DNA of 38,543 bases. It comes from Streptomyces sp. Isolate_45. Lineage in GTDB: Bacteria; Actinomycetota; Actinomycetes; Streptomycetales; Streptomycetaceae. The stretch spans positions 1-38,543 of the forward strand of contig NZ_JANFAK020000082.1 in the NCBI RefSeq assembly GCF_024721315.2, in the 5' to 3' direction. The notes below the pieces were generated by a model. The model ran no database searches. It saw only the letters and a program-made list of their open reading frames with translations, and had not been told where the DNA came from. The position numbers were made by a program, and so were the translations under genes. Position 1 is the first letter of the stretch; every line of letters begins with the position of its first letter. Below are positions 24,908 through 32,609 of the stretch, piece by piece.

Positions 24908-26410
24908 TCACCGGTCCCACAAGGGTCTGACCTGCGAGGATGTGGGGCGTATCGGGCGACTGCCGACGGTGGTCCGCAGGCCCGGTCCGGTCCTCGCCGA
25001 ACCGGACCCCGTTATCTCCCCGTGCGGTCGCGAGTACGTCCCTTCGAACGGAATCAGTGGCGTGCGCACCGCGAGGACGGCCAAGTCGTCGCGGCCGTCA
25101 CTGGGCTGCTGGTCGGCCAAGGCGCGGCACAGGTCTTGGAGCGGCAGGTGGGAACAGGCCGCAGCAGTTTTCGCGACGGCGTCGAGCCCCGTGTCGATGG
25201 CGTCGTCGGGATGTTCGAACAGCCCGTCCGTGAACAGGATGAGTGTGGCACCACCGGGCAGCAGCCGGGCGTGGTCGGGCCGCGGCAGGTCGGCGTTCAC
25301 GCCGAGAGGGATGCCAGGCTCTCCGTCCAGGTACTCGGCCTGGCCGTCCTTGTCGACCAGGAGTGGCGGCGGGTGACCGGCGGTGCTCCACCGGAGGGCC
25401 CAGCCGGTTGCGGCGGGTTCGATGCGGGCCAGGCAGGCGGTGGTGACGGGGTTGTCGGTGATCGCGTCGAGCGTGCGGTCGAGCCGGGCCAGCACCCCGC
25501 TGGGAAGGGTCCAGCTCTCGTACAGAAGCGCGCGCAGCATGTTCCGGGTCTGCGACATGGCGGCCGCGGCCTGCAGCCCGTGACCGAGCACGTCTCCGAT
25601 GGCGAACGCGCAGGTGCCGTCGGGCAGCAACAGGGCGTCGTACCAGTCGCCGCCCACCTGGTCGGGCTTGGAAGCAGGGCGGTAGACGGCGGCCACCGAG
25701 AACGGGCTCAGGTCCGGCAGCCGGGGCAGGAGCAGCCGCTGGAAGTGCTCGGCATTGGCGCGCACCTGCGTATAGAGGCGAGCGTTCTCGATCGCGAGCC
25801 CGGCGGCTCCGGCGAGCGCGACCACGATCTCCTCGTCGTGGATGTCGAAGGGCTTGCCGTCCCGCCGCTCCGAGAGGTAGAGGTTCCCGTAGACCATGCC
25901 GCGCGCGGTGATGGCTACGCCGAGGAGGTTCTGCATCGGGGGGTGTCCCGGAGGGAAGCCGGTGGAGTCCGGGTGCGTGGGAATGCTCGCGGTCCTCAAG
26001 GGCTCGGGATGGCGGATGAGGTGTCCGAGCAGTCCGTGCCCGTGCGGGAGGTCGACGTCGGCCAGGTCCGCCAGCTCGCGCTCGCTCAGCCCCGCGGGGA
26101 TGAACTCCGCCAGTTCCTCCCCTTCCTCCCCCAGAACCCCCAGCGCGCCGTAACGGGCATCCACCAGGTCCATGGCGGCGGTGATGATGCTCCGGAGCAC
26201 GACGGGTAGTTCGAGTTCCCGGCCGACCGCCATCACTGCCTCCAGCAGATCCTGAAAGCGCCCTTGGGTCCGGGAGAGCTCACGCAGGCGGTCGACGATC
26301 GCGTCCATCTCACTGTCCAGGCGCCGTCCCATGTCGGGCAGACGGGGCTCCGGACCGCCCCGGTGCTGCTCCGGGCCTGGCTTCCGCGCCCGGTTCGCCG
26401 CCATGGACAC
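24908..26410 (-). CDS. GAF-SpoIIE protein serine phosphatase
   Basis: This is a 500-residue signalling phosphatase that removes phosphate from Ser/Thr of regulator proteins, typically anti-anti-sigma factors. Residues 30-65 are a charged helix; 66-215 a GAF sensor (YGALGVLGEEGEELAEFIPA, GVAITARGMVYGNLYLSERR); 216-232 the linking helix; 235-447 the PPM/SpoIIE catalytic domain with metal-binding D255 (VGGDWYDAL), D273 (IGDVLGHG), D395 (FTDGLFEH) and D441/D442 (RDDLAVL). The last ~50 residues are disordered. GTG 26410 has GGAGCC upstream, lying inside the end of the previous gene. The start is 2 nt after that gene's stop, so the two should be co-translated. The RsbW-like kinase at 14913 could belong to the same kind of partner-switch network. 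Confidence 0.92.
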   Translation of the reverse strand: MSMAANRARKPGPEQHRGGPEPRLPDMGRRLDSEMDAIVDRLRELSRTQGRFQDLLEAVMAVGRELELPVVLRSIITAAMDLVDARYGALGVLGEEGEELAEFIPAGLSERELADLADVDLPHGHGLLGHLIRHPEPLRTASIPTHPDSTGFPPGHPPMQNLLGVAITARGMVYGNLYLSERRDGKPFDIHDEEIVVALAGAAGLAIENARLYTQVRANAEHFQRLLLPRLPDLSPFSVAAVYRPASKPDQVGGDWYDALLLPDGTCAFAIGDVLGHGLQAAAAMSQTRNMLRALLYESWTLPSGVLARLDRTLDAITDNPVTTACLARIEPAATGWALRWSTAGHPPPLLVDKDGQAEYLDGEPGIPLGVNADLPRPDHARLLPGGATLILFTDGLFEHPDDAIDTGLDAVAKTAAACSHLPLQDLCRALADQQPSDGRDDLAVLAVRTPLIPFEGTYSRPHGEITGSGSARTGPGLRTTVGSRPIRPTSSQVRPLWDR

Positions 26411-26412
26411 GG

Positions 26413-26799
26413 TCAGGCTCCGGTGCGCATCACGGCCGGGGAATCCTGCCGACAGTGCCGGCCGTGCCCGGGCAGCTCCTCCACGCGGCAGCCCTGCGAG
26501 GTGATGCGGTCGACAATCCGGGCGGCCTCCTCGTCATCCAGGGCGAAGACGAACCACCCGGGCACCAGGACCACCGTGAACCACCCTTCGGCAACCAGAG
26601 CCAGCAGCTGCTCCAGGGCCGGCAGTGAGTCGTGGGACAGCCTCCCGTTGTCGAGGAAGACAAGCGGTTCCGGCCACCCCAGCCCGTGGGCGTGCTCCAG
26701 GAGGGCCGCCCTGTGGAGCTCCATCTGCCACACGTCGCGCGGGTAGCAGCGCAGGTAGACCGCGGTCCGGACAGTGGGGTCGGAGTGGAGAGACATCAC
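26413..26799 (-). CDS. Degenerate serine-recombinase-fold protein, coupled to SpoIIE phosphatase
   Basis: This is a 128-residue paralogue of the protein at 9156-9581: both carry AVYLRCYPRD, H-R-A-A-L-L, a (Y/F)-(F/L)-D-N-G block and V-L-(L/V)-P-G-(L/W)-(W/F). The layout is that of the resolvase N-terminal domain, but the nucleophile Ser position is Y19 (R17-C18-Y19) and the D-R-L-x-R motif is replaced by VPGWFVFALDD. No C-terminal recombinase domain exists; the last 20 residues contain three Cys/His (GHGRHCRQ). The start is GTG 26799 (or ATG 26796) with GAGGAG upstream. It is the first gene of a two-gene unit with the GAF-SpoIIE phosphatase. A sensor or protein-binding partner role is inferred from this linkage only. 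Confidence 0.8.
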   Translation of the reverse strand: MMSLHSDPTVRTAVYLRCYPRDVWQMELHRAALLEHAHGLGWPEPLVFLDNGRLSHDSLPALEQLLALVAEGWFTVVLVPGWFVFALDDEEAARIVDRITSQGCRVEELPGHGRHCRQDSPAVMRTGA

Positions 26800-27101
26800 G
26801 ACATCTCCTCGCGGGGGCGGTGGAAGGGGTCTGGGGTGGCGATCCGGCAGTGCGCCCGATCACTGGTTTCAGGAAAGTCCTCGCACCGATAGGGGAACAA
26901 TGCGGGCCCGCCCCCATTCATTGGAGGGAAGCGTGGGCGCGCTCGATCGCGGCGATCGAGACTCTCCTGGCCCGCCACGCCGACATCGCATGGTCCTGCG
27001 CCCAAATGCACTCCGTTCCCCTGGTCGGCTTGGGCGGCATCGGCCGGCAGGAAGATGCCGCCCAGTCTCCGGCCGGTCCGGGCCGTGCGACATCAGACGT
27101 T
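26800..27101. other. Spacer between two leftward units
   Basis: I see no gene in these 302 bases. They should contain the promoter of the recombinase-fold/phosphatase pair and the end of the RbsC-type transcript. I could not pick a convincing -35/-10 pair. Confidence 0.4.
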
Positions 27102-27124
27102 CTGACGCCGGGCCGAAGCGTCAG
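27102..27124 (-). terminator. Hairpin overlapping the permease stop codon
   Basis: CTGACGC (27102-27108) pairs perfectly with GCGTCAG (27118-27124) around a 9-nt loop. The right arm contains the stop codon of the leftward permease gene. The stem is short, so this is a moderate terminator call. Confidence 0.4.
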
Positions 27125-28152
27125 GCAGGGAGTCCGACGGCGCGATCGCCGGTGCGGCGCTGCTGGATGACGACGGCGACGACGAGGAGGGCGCCTTGGG
27201 CGACGTTCTGCCAGAAGGTGTTGATGCCCTGGACGGTGAGGCCGTTCTCCAGGCAGCCCAGCAGGGCGACGGCGAGGAGGGTGCCCCCGATGCCGCCCTT
27301 GCCGCCCTTGAGGGCCGCTCCGCCGAGGGCGGCGGCGGTGATGGCCTTGAGTTCCAGGCCCTCGCTGCCGGAGACGGGCTGTCCGCTGCCGGTGCGGGCA
27401 GTGAGGAGGATCCCGGCGATCGCGGAGACGATGCCGATCAGGACGTAGACGGCGATCAGGTACTTGTTGATGTTGATGCCGGCGAGCCGGGCGGCGGTGT
27501 CATTGCCTCCGACTGCGTACAGGTTGCGGCCGACGTCGGTGTACGTGAGCAGGACGTGGACGGCGGCGGCGGTGAGGATCAGGATCCAGACCATGACGGG
27601 CAGCGCGGCGATCTTGCCGCGGCCGAGGAAGACGAAGACGTCGTTGTTGAGGACGTAGCCCTGGGCGCGACCGTCGGAGAGGAGTTGGGCCAGGCCCTTG
27701 TAGGCGGCGAGGCCGGCGAGCGTGGCGATGGTGGGGTTGACGCGTCCGTAGACGATGACCAGGCCGTTGAGGAGACCGACGAGGATGCCGGTGCCGACGG
27801 CGGCGAGCATGCCGATGTAGGCGTTGGAGCCCGCCGAGGTGAAGGCCATGGCGGAGACGACGGAGGCGACGCCGGCTTGGGAGCCGACGGAGATGTCGAG
27901 GCCGCCGCAGATGATCACCACGGTCTGGACGATGGCGAGCAGGCCAGTGATGGTGGCGGCTTCGGCGATGACCTGCATGTTGCCGAGGCTGAGGAAGTTG
28001 TCGTTCAGGGCGCCGAACAGGGCCAGGACCACCACGAGGGCGCCGATGAGGCTCAGGTTCTGGCCTCCGACGGAGGCCAGAACCGCGAACCTGTCCCGGT
28101 CGGTGCTGTGGCGTGTCCCCTCTGCCACGGGGGTCTTGGTGGTGGTGCTCAT
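27121..28152 (-). CDS. CUT2 sugar ABC transporter permease (RbsC/AraH type)
   Basis: This is a 343-residue inner-membrane permease. About ten hydrophobic segments are visible, beginning LSLIGALVVVLALFGALNDN. Family landmarks are GLDISVGSQAGVASVVSAM in the third segment (the G-x-x-D-L-S-V-G motif of RbsC/AraH) and YAVGGNDTAARLAGINI near residue 215 (the G-x-N-x-x-A-A-x-x-x-G-I motif that contacts the ATPase). GSEGLELKAITAAALGGAAL with GGKGGIGGTLLA then follows as the last signature. Its start overlaps the stop of the ATPase gene by 4 nt, so they are coupled. It completes a three-gene importer with the genes at 28149 and 29891. Confidence 0.93.
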   Translation of the reverse strand: MSTTTKTPVAEGTRHSTDRDRFAVLASVGGQNLSLIGALVVVLALFGALNDNFLSLGNMQVIAEAATITGLLAIVQTVVIICGGLDISVGSQAGVASVVSAMAFTSAGSNAYIGMLAAVGTGILVGLLNGLVIVYGRVNPTIATLAGLAAYKGLAQLLSDGRAQGYVLNNDVFVFLGRGKIAALPVMVWILILTAAAVHVLLTYTDVGRNLYAVGGNDTAARLAGININKYLIAVYVLIGIVSAIAGILLTARTGSGQPVSGSEGLELKAITAAALGGAALKGGKGGIGGTLLAVALLGCLENGLTVQGINTFWQNVAQGALLVVAVVIQQRRTGDRAVGLPA

Positions 28153-29723
28153 GAAGGTGCTCCAGAAGTGAGGGCGGCGATGTCGTCGGCCATGGCTAGG
28201 TTGAGGACGGCTTCCTCGGTGGCCTGGTCGCGGGTGAGTTCGCCGGTGATGCGGCCGCTCTGCATGACGACGACACGGTCGGCGAGGCCGAGGACCTCGG
28301 GCAGTTCGGAGGAGATGACCAGGACGGCGACGCCTTCGGCGGCGAGGACGGCGATGATCCGGTAGATCTCGGCCTTCGCACCGACGTCGATGCCGCGGGT
28401 CGGCTCGTCGAGGATGAGGACCTTGGGTCTGCGGGCGAGCCAGCGGGCGAGGACGACCTTCTGTTGGTTGCCGCCGGAGAGTTTGCGGACCTCGTGCTCG
28501 ATGGAGGGGGTGCGCACCCGCAGCCGGTCGGTGAACTCCTGCGCGAGGGCCCGCTCCGCACTGCGGCGTACGAACCGGAAGCGGCGCAGGCGTTCCAGGA
28601 CGACCGTGGAGGTGTTGTCGCGGATCGAGCGGTGCAGGAACAGAGCCTGCGCCTTGCGGTCCTCGGGGGCGAGACCGAGGCCGGCGCGGATCGCGTCGCC
28701 GGGGCTGCCCGATCGCAGGGAGCGGCCGTCGAGGGTGACGCTGCCGGAGCGGATCGGCCGGTCGCCCGCGAGGGCGAGGGCGAGTTCGGAGCGTCCGGCG
28801 CCGATCAGCCCGGCCAGGCCGACGACCTCGCCGGCGTGGATCTGCAGGTCGACACCGGTGACGTGGTCGGTGGTGACGGCGCGCACGTCCAGGACCAGTC
28901 GGCCGGTGACGACGCGTTTGCGGGTGAACATGGCGGACAGGTCGCGGCCCACCATCAGCCGCACCAGGTCGCCCTCGGTGGTGGTGGCCGCGTCCTGCAC
29001 GCCGACGAGCGCGCCATCACGCAGGACGGCTATACGGTCGGCGAGTTGGAAGATCTCCTGCATCCGGTGCGAGACGTAGACGACGGCGATGCCGTCGTCG
29101 CGCAGCCGCCGGATGAGGGCGAACAGGGCGTCGACCTCGCACTCGGACAGCGAGGAGGTCGGCTCGTCGAAGGCGATCAGCTTCGCTTCGCCGGTCAGCG
29201 CTCGCAGGATCTCCACCAGTTGGCGCTGCGCGGGAGTGAGCTGCGAGCCGAGCAGGTCCGGGTCCAGGACCTTGTCGAAGCCCAGGCGCTCCAGGTCCTC
29301 GGTGATCCGTCGGCGCAGCTCGGCCCTGTCCAGGCGCCGCCCGGCTCTGCGGGGCAGGGAGCCGGCGTAGACGTTCTCGGCGACCGAGACGTGCGGGATG
29401 ATCTCCGGCTCCTGCGGAATGATCCAGATGCCAGCCCGGCGGGCCTCGGTCGGCGCCGCAAATCGAACTGCCTGACCGGCCATCAGTACATTTCCTGAGC
29501 TCGGCTGATGGTCACCGGTGAGGATCTTCAGCAGAGTGGACTTCCCTGCGCCGTTCTCCCCCATGAGGGCGGTGACCTGACCGGCCGGGAAGTCGAGGGT
29601 GACGCCCTCCAGGGCCCGCACCGCGCCGAACCGCTTGTAGAGGTCCCGTACACCGGCGCTGCCGATGGAATGCGGGGCGGCGGGCGGTCGGGGGTTCGGA
29701 CTCGTGTCGCGAGGTCTGCTCAT
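28149..29723 (-). CDS. CUT2 sugar ABC transporter ATPase (RbsA/AraG type)
   Basis: This is a 524-residue cytoplasmic protein with two fused ABC domains that power import of a monosaccharide. In domain 1 Walker A is GENGAGKST (55-63), the signature is relaxed to LTPAQRQLVEI, and Walker B is LIAFDEPTSSL. In domain 2 the P-loop is degenerate (GLIGAGRSEL), the signature is LSGGNQQKVVLARWL and Walker B is LILDEPTRGID. This mix of one canonical and one altered site is normal for RbsA/AraG proteins. The N-terminal 20 residues are proline-rich and disordered. The binding-protein gene lies 167 nt upstream and the permease gene overlaps downstream. Confidence 0.93.
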   Translation of the reverse strand: MSRPRDTSPNPRPPAAPHSIGSAGVRDLYKRFGAVRALEGVTLDFPAGQVTALMGENGAGKSTLLKILTGDHQPSSGNVLMAGQAVRFAAPTEARRAGIWIIPQEPEIIPHVSVAENVYAGSLPRRAGRRLDRAELRRRITEDLERLGFDKVLDPDLLGSQLTPAQRQLVEILRALTGEAKLIAFDEPTSSLSECEVDALFALIRRLRDDGIAVVYVSHRMQEIFQLADRIAVLRDGALVGVQDAATTTEGDLVRLMVGRDLSAMFTRKRVVTGRLVLDVRAVTTDHVTGVDLQIHAGEVVGLAGLIGAGRSELALALAGDRPIRSGSVTLDGRSLRSGSPGDAIRAGLGLAPEDRKAQALFLHRSIRDNTSTVVLERLRRFRFVRRSAERALAQEFTDRLRVRTPSIEHEVRKLSGGNQQKVVLARWLARRPKVLILDEPTRGIDVGAKAEIYRIIAVLAAEGVAVLVISSELPEVLGLADRVVVMQSGRITGELTRDQATEEAVLNLAMADDIAALTSGAPS

Positions 29724-29806
29724 CGTGGTCGCCTTCGGTCGTACGGGAGGGTCCGACGGGTCGAGAGGACGTCAGTCGAAGGGAGGTCGGAGTCGTGGCA
29801 GGCGGG

Positions 29807-29830
29807 CCCGCTCGCGCCGGCGCGAGCGGG
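29807..29830 (-). terminator. Intra-operon G/C palindrome between binding protein and ATPase
   Basis: CCCGCTCGCGCC followed at once by GGCGCGAGCGGG is a perfect 24-base palindrome in the 167-nt gap between the binding-protein stop and the ATPase start. It should form a hairpin with a few unpaired apex bases and reduce read-through or block RNA decay, so the binding protein is made in excess. Confidence 0.7.
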
Positions 29831-29890
29831 TGGTGCCTCCAGCCCAGGCGATGCGGGTAGCCGGGGCCGGAGGAGATTCGGGGAGGGGGG

Positions 29891-30943
29891 TCAGCTGCAG
29901 GTGACGCCGGCGGACTTCCAGGTGGTCGCGTCGACCATGGTGGTCGGGGCGAACGCCTCCTTCGGGAACTCCGTGCCGTTCTTGAGCTTGTCGTACATGG
30001 TCTGGACGGCCAGCGCGCCGACGTCCTTGCCGTTGATGAACAGCGCGGCCTTCATGCCCGACGGCTTGCCGGAGCCCCAGTTCTTGCACGCCAGATACGC
30101 GCCCAGACCCACGCCGATGACGCGGTCCGCGCCGATGCCTGCGTTCTCCAGCGCCGTGACGCCGCCCTGCACGTTCTCGTCGTTGCAGCCCCACACCACC
30201 CAGTTCTTCACACCCGGGTTGGCGGTGACCGTCGCGGCGATCTTGTCCTGGGCGCCGGTCGGCGTGTTGTCGGTGGCCACGTCGATGTTCTGGACACCCG
30301 GCGCGACCGCGCCGAACGCCTCCTTCGCCGCCTTCACCCGGTCGCCGCAGACCGTGACGTCCTGCTTCCACGCCGAGATCGTGCGGGTCTCCGCCGGGTT
30401 CCAGTCGGCCTTCTTGAACTCCTCCGCCGCGCGCTTGCCGACCTCGCCACCCATCTGCGCGCCGGAGAAGCCGATGCGGGGGACGAGGTTGTCCTTGGCG
30501 CAGACCGACGGGTCCGGACCGTTGCTGCAGATCTGGTCGTCCGAGGTCAGCAGCGCCACCTTCGCGTCCTTCGCGGCCTGCACGACCTGCGGCCCGACCG
30601 CCGGGTCCGGCACGACGATGATCAGGCCCTTGGACGCCTGCGCGACCGCGGCCTGGACCTCGCTGATCGTCTTGTTGGCGTCGTTGCCGAGGTTCACCAC
30701 CTTCAGGTCGACGCCCAGCTCCGCGGCCTTGGCCTTCGCCCCGGCGGCCTCGCCGACGAAGTACTCCTGGTCGCCCTGCTTCTGCAGATAGGTCATCGAG
30801 ATCTTGCCCTCGACCTTCGCCACCGGGGCGTCACCCCCGGAAGAGGCCTCCTGGCCGGTCGAGCACGCGGCGGTCAGACCGAGAGCGAGCAGCAGACTCG
30901 CTGCGGCGGGGGTACGGCCGGTGCCACCAACGGAACGAAACAT
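29891..30943 (-). CDS. Sugar-binding lipoprotein, AraF-like
   Basis: This is a 350-residue extracellular lipoprotein for a CUT2 importer. Lipobox LTAAC gives lipidated C27. The mature part is a periplasmic-binding-protein type 1 fold. Landmarks resemble the E. coli L-arabinose-binding protein from memory: VVPDPAVGPQVVQAAKDAKV and LLTSDDQ in the first lobe, NPGVKNWVVWGCNDENVQGG and VIGVGLGAYLA in the second. Two cysteine pairs (about C147/C155 and C206/C261) could form disulfides outside the cell. The divergent GH2 and GH27 glycosidases on the far side of the spacer suggest galactose or arabinose as ligand. The gene is first in the operon; a promoter candidate lies about 515 nt upstream. Confidence 0.88.
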   Translation of the reverse strand: MFRSVGGTGRTPAAASLLLALGLTAACSTGQEASSGGDAPVAKVEGKISMTYLQKQGDQEYFVGEAAGAKAKAAELGVDLKVVNLGNDANKTISEVQAAVAQASKGLIIVVPDPAVGPQVVQAAKDAKVALLTSDDQICSNGPDPSVCAKDNLVPRIGFSGAQMGGEVGKRAAEEFKKADWNPAETRTISAWKQDVTVCGDRVKAAKEAFGAVAPGVQNIDVATDNTPTGAQDKIAATVTANPGVKNWVVWGCNDENVQGGVTALENAGIGADRVIGVGLGAYLACKNWGSGKPSGMKAALFINGKDVGALAVQTMYDKLKNGTEFPKEAFAPTTMVDATTWKSAGVTCS

Positions 30944-31341
30944 GGGGATCTCCTTCGAAACCGCACCCGCCGACGAGGGCGGAACCGGATGCGGGACACA
31001 GGTTCAGGGGTGCAAGGCAGGACCGCGGACCCTGGAGAGGTCGAGTGCTGTTCAACGTCGGACTCACGCCGAAGGCGGATTCGAATCCAACGCGAAGCAC
31101 CAAATGCGAACAGGTTCAAACGCGGCGGGGATATGAGACTCTGCTTCGGAATCCACATCAAGGGCCCGTTCGCGTCGAGGCCACGCTGCCACGTGTCGCC
31201 CCCGCCCGGAGGGAGCCCCGCTCGGGCCACGGTCCGCCGGACGCAGGCACAACCACCCCTGCCGGGTCAAAACAGCGGTAGGGAAATGCCTCTGACGGCC
31301 CGTCCGGGCAGATCGAAGTCGAGCGGTTTCGTGCCCGCTTG

Positions 31342-31357
31342 ACCGCTGGTCAGCGGT
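31342..31357. promoter_or_regulatory. Perfect palindrome ACCGCTGGTCAGCGGT
   Basis: Two 7-base arms flank a GT centre. It lies about 100 nt downstream of the candidate leftward promoter, inside the long leader of the importer operon. It could be an operator or an RNA hairpin. Confidence 0.45.
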
Positions 31358-31459
31358 ACGGACGTGGAGAGCGTGGGGGATCGACGCATGCCGGCTGGAC
31401 AGTTCGGGCCCTGAGGACGGTGTTCGTCACGGCTGCACTCCTGACTGGTGGGGAGCAAA

Positions 31460-31488
31460 AACGTAGGCCTGGCGACTGATCAAGTCAA
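31460..31488 (-). promoter_or_regulatory. Candidate promoter of the AraF-type importer operon
   Basis: On the leftward strand TTGACT (31488-31483) and TACGTT (31465-31460) are spaced by exactly 17 nt, close to the Streptomyces housekeeping pattern TTGACN-17-TANNNT. This would give an untranslated leader of about 510 nt before the binding-protein ATG. Confidence 0.5.
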
Positions 31489-31644
31489 GAGATATTGCTC
31501 ATATGACCCTCCGTGATCCGATTCCGATCATTCGATCGCTTCTAGATCAAGTGCGGATCAGTCAGTGCGCGGCGACATCGCGTCAGGACGCCACTGTCGA
31601 GACCGGGTCAAGGGCGCCGCCCCGCGAAGCCATCAGGGGCGGGG

Positions 31645-31662
31645 ATCACGGTCGACCGTGAT
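31645..31662. promoter_or_regulatory. Perfect 18-bp palindrome ATCACGGTCGACCGTGAT
   Basis: It is fully symmetric and lies 19 nt left of the dre-like core, in the divergent control region. The form is that of an operator for a dimeric HTH repressor; which one is unknown. Confidence 0.5.
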
Positions 31663-31677
31663 GATCCACGAGTCACG

Positions 31678-31693
31678 CGAGGTCTAGACCATT
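31678..31693. promoter_or_regulatory. dre-like site with perfect GGTCTAGACC core
   Basis: The 10-base core of the DasR operator is perfect, while three outer positions differ from the 16-base consensus. A second palindrome, GGTTGCGACAACC (31694-31706), abuts it. This may link the galactoside/arabinoside locus to the same regulator as crr. Confidence 0.45.
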
Positions 31694-32609
31694 GGTTGCG
31701 ACAACCTAACAGCCGGCCGCCTCTCCCTGGACGCCGCACCGCACGGCGAACCGGCCTACCACCGCCCCCACCTGCACGGACACCTCGCCCATGAGGGTTC
31801 TCGGCCACACCCGTGTCGACGGGCAGAGCGCCAGCGAGAGGACATCGGAGTCGAACACGCTCCTTCCGCACCACTGCCCGCGGTGCTACGTTCGTCACCA
31901 CCAACCCGGATCACCCGCACTGACTTGACGTATCGTCAGGCCTGGTAGCACATCGGGCGGGGTCATCCGACAGGCCGTCCCGCCCATTTCCGCCGGAGCA
32001 ATCCTGCTGCCACAGTTCTCCGGCCCCGCTGCTGGCGCCGTGATCCAGGACCGCCTCACCACCCGCCGTGGCGGGCTCCGCTCGCACCACGTCGGATCCA
32101 CTCCCCACTCCTCGCTACTTCTCGGCATGGGATCGGCACGACCCGCCGATGTCCCCGCCGACCCGTCGCCGCGGCCCCGCCCGCGGCGATGAGGCAGCAC
32201 ACGCACCACGTTCACGGCGCATGTCGAGAGTGCCGCGGGTCTTCCCGGACGATCCGGTCCGGGCAGACCCGCGGGTATCGCTCCGCCGCCGACCGCACCC
32301 GGGCCGAGCCGCCGCCCTACCGGGCCGACGTGCGCCCACCGGGTGCTTCCTCGCGGGCCGCGCTTCGGCAGCCCCGGGCGCTTGCCGCAGCCGGCAACGG
32401 CGGCCCGCAACCCGGTGCCGTGTAGTTGTCGCCGGTGATTCCCCTGCCCGACCGCCCTCGGTCGTCCGAGCAGCCGCACCGACCGCCACCGGTCGTCCGG
32501 AGCCCCGTTCGGCAAGCCGCTGTACGAACGGGCCCTCGAACGCCCTGTGCGTCAATCCCCACATCCGCACGACGACATCGGCGGCAACGCCGGAGCAAGG
32601 AGGACCACC

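Larger units (their letters stand above)
30944..32609. promoter_or_regulatory. Large divergent control region, importer versus GH2/GH27
   Basis: These 1,666 bases contain no gene I can support. They hold a good leftward promoter candidate at 31460-31488 and palindromes at 31342-31357, 31645-31662, 31681-31690 and 31694-31706. The part 31720-32590 has open frames in several phases but none with family features, and may hold the decayed remains of a regulator gene. Confidence 0.5.

Noticed and set aside
25240..25270. Possible stem-loop inside the phosphatase gene
   Set aside because: It lies fully inside a conserved catalytic domain and is explained by coding constraint and high GC.
31070..31100. 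TTCGAAT within GGATTCGAATCC, looking like a tRNA T-arm
   Set aside because: The bases flanking the 7-base loop do not form the 5-bp T-stem, and no acceptor, D or anticodon arm fits around it.
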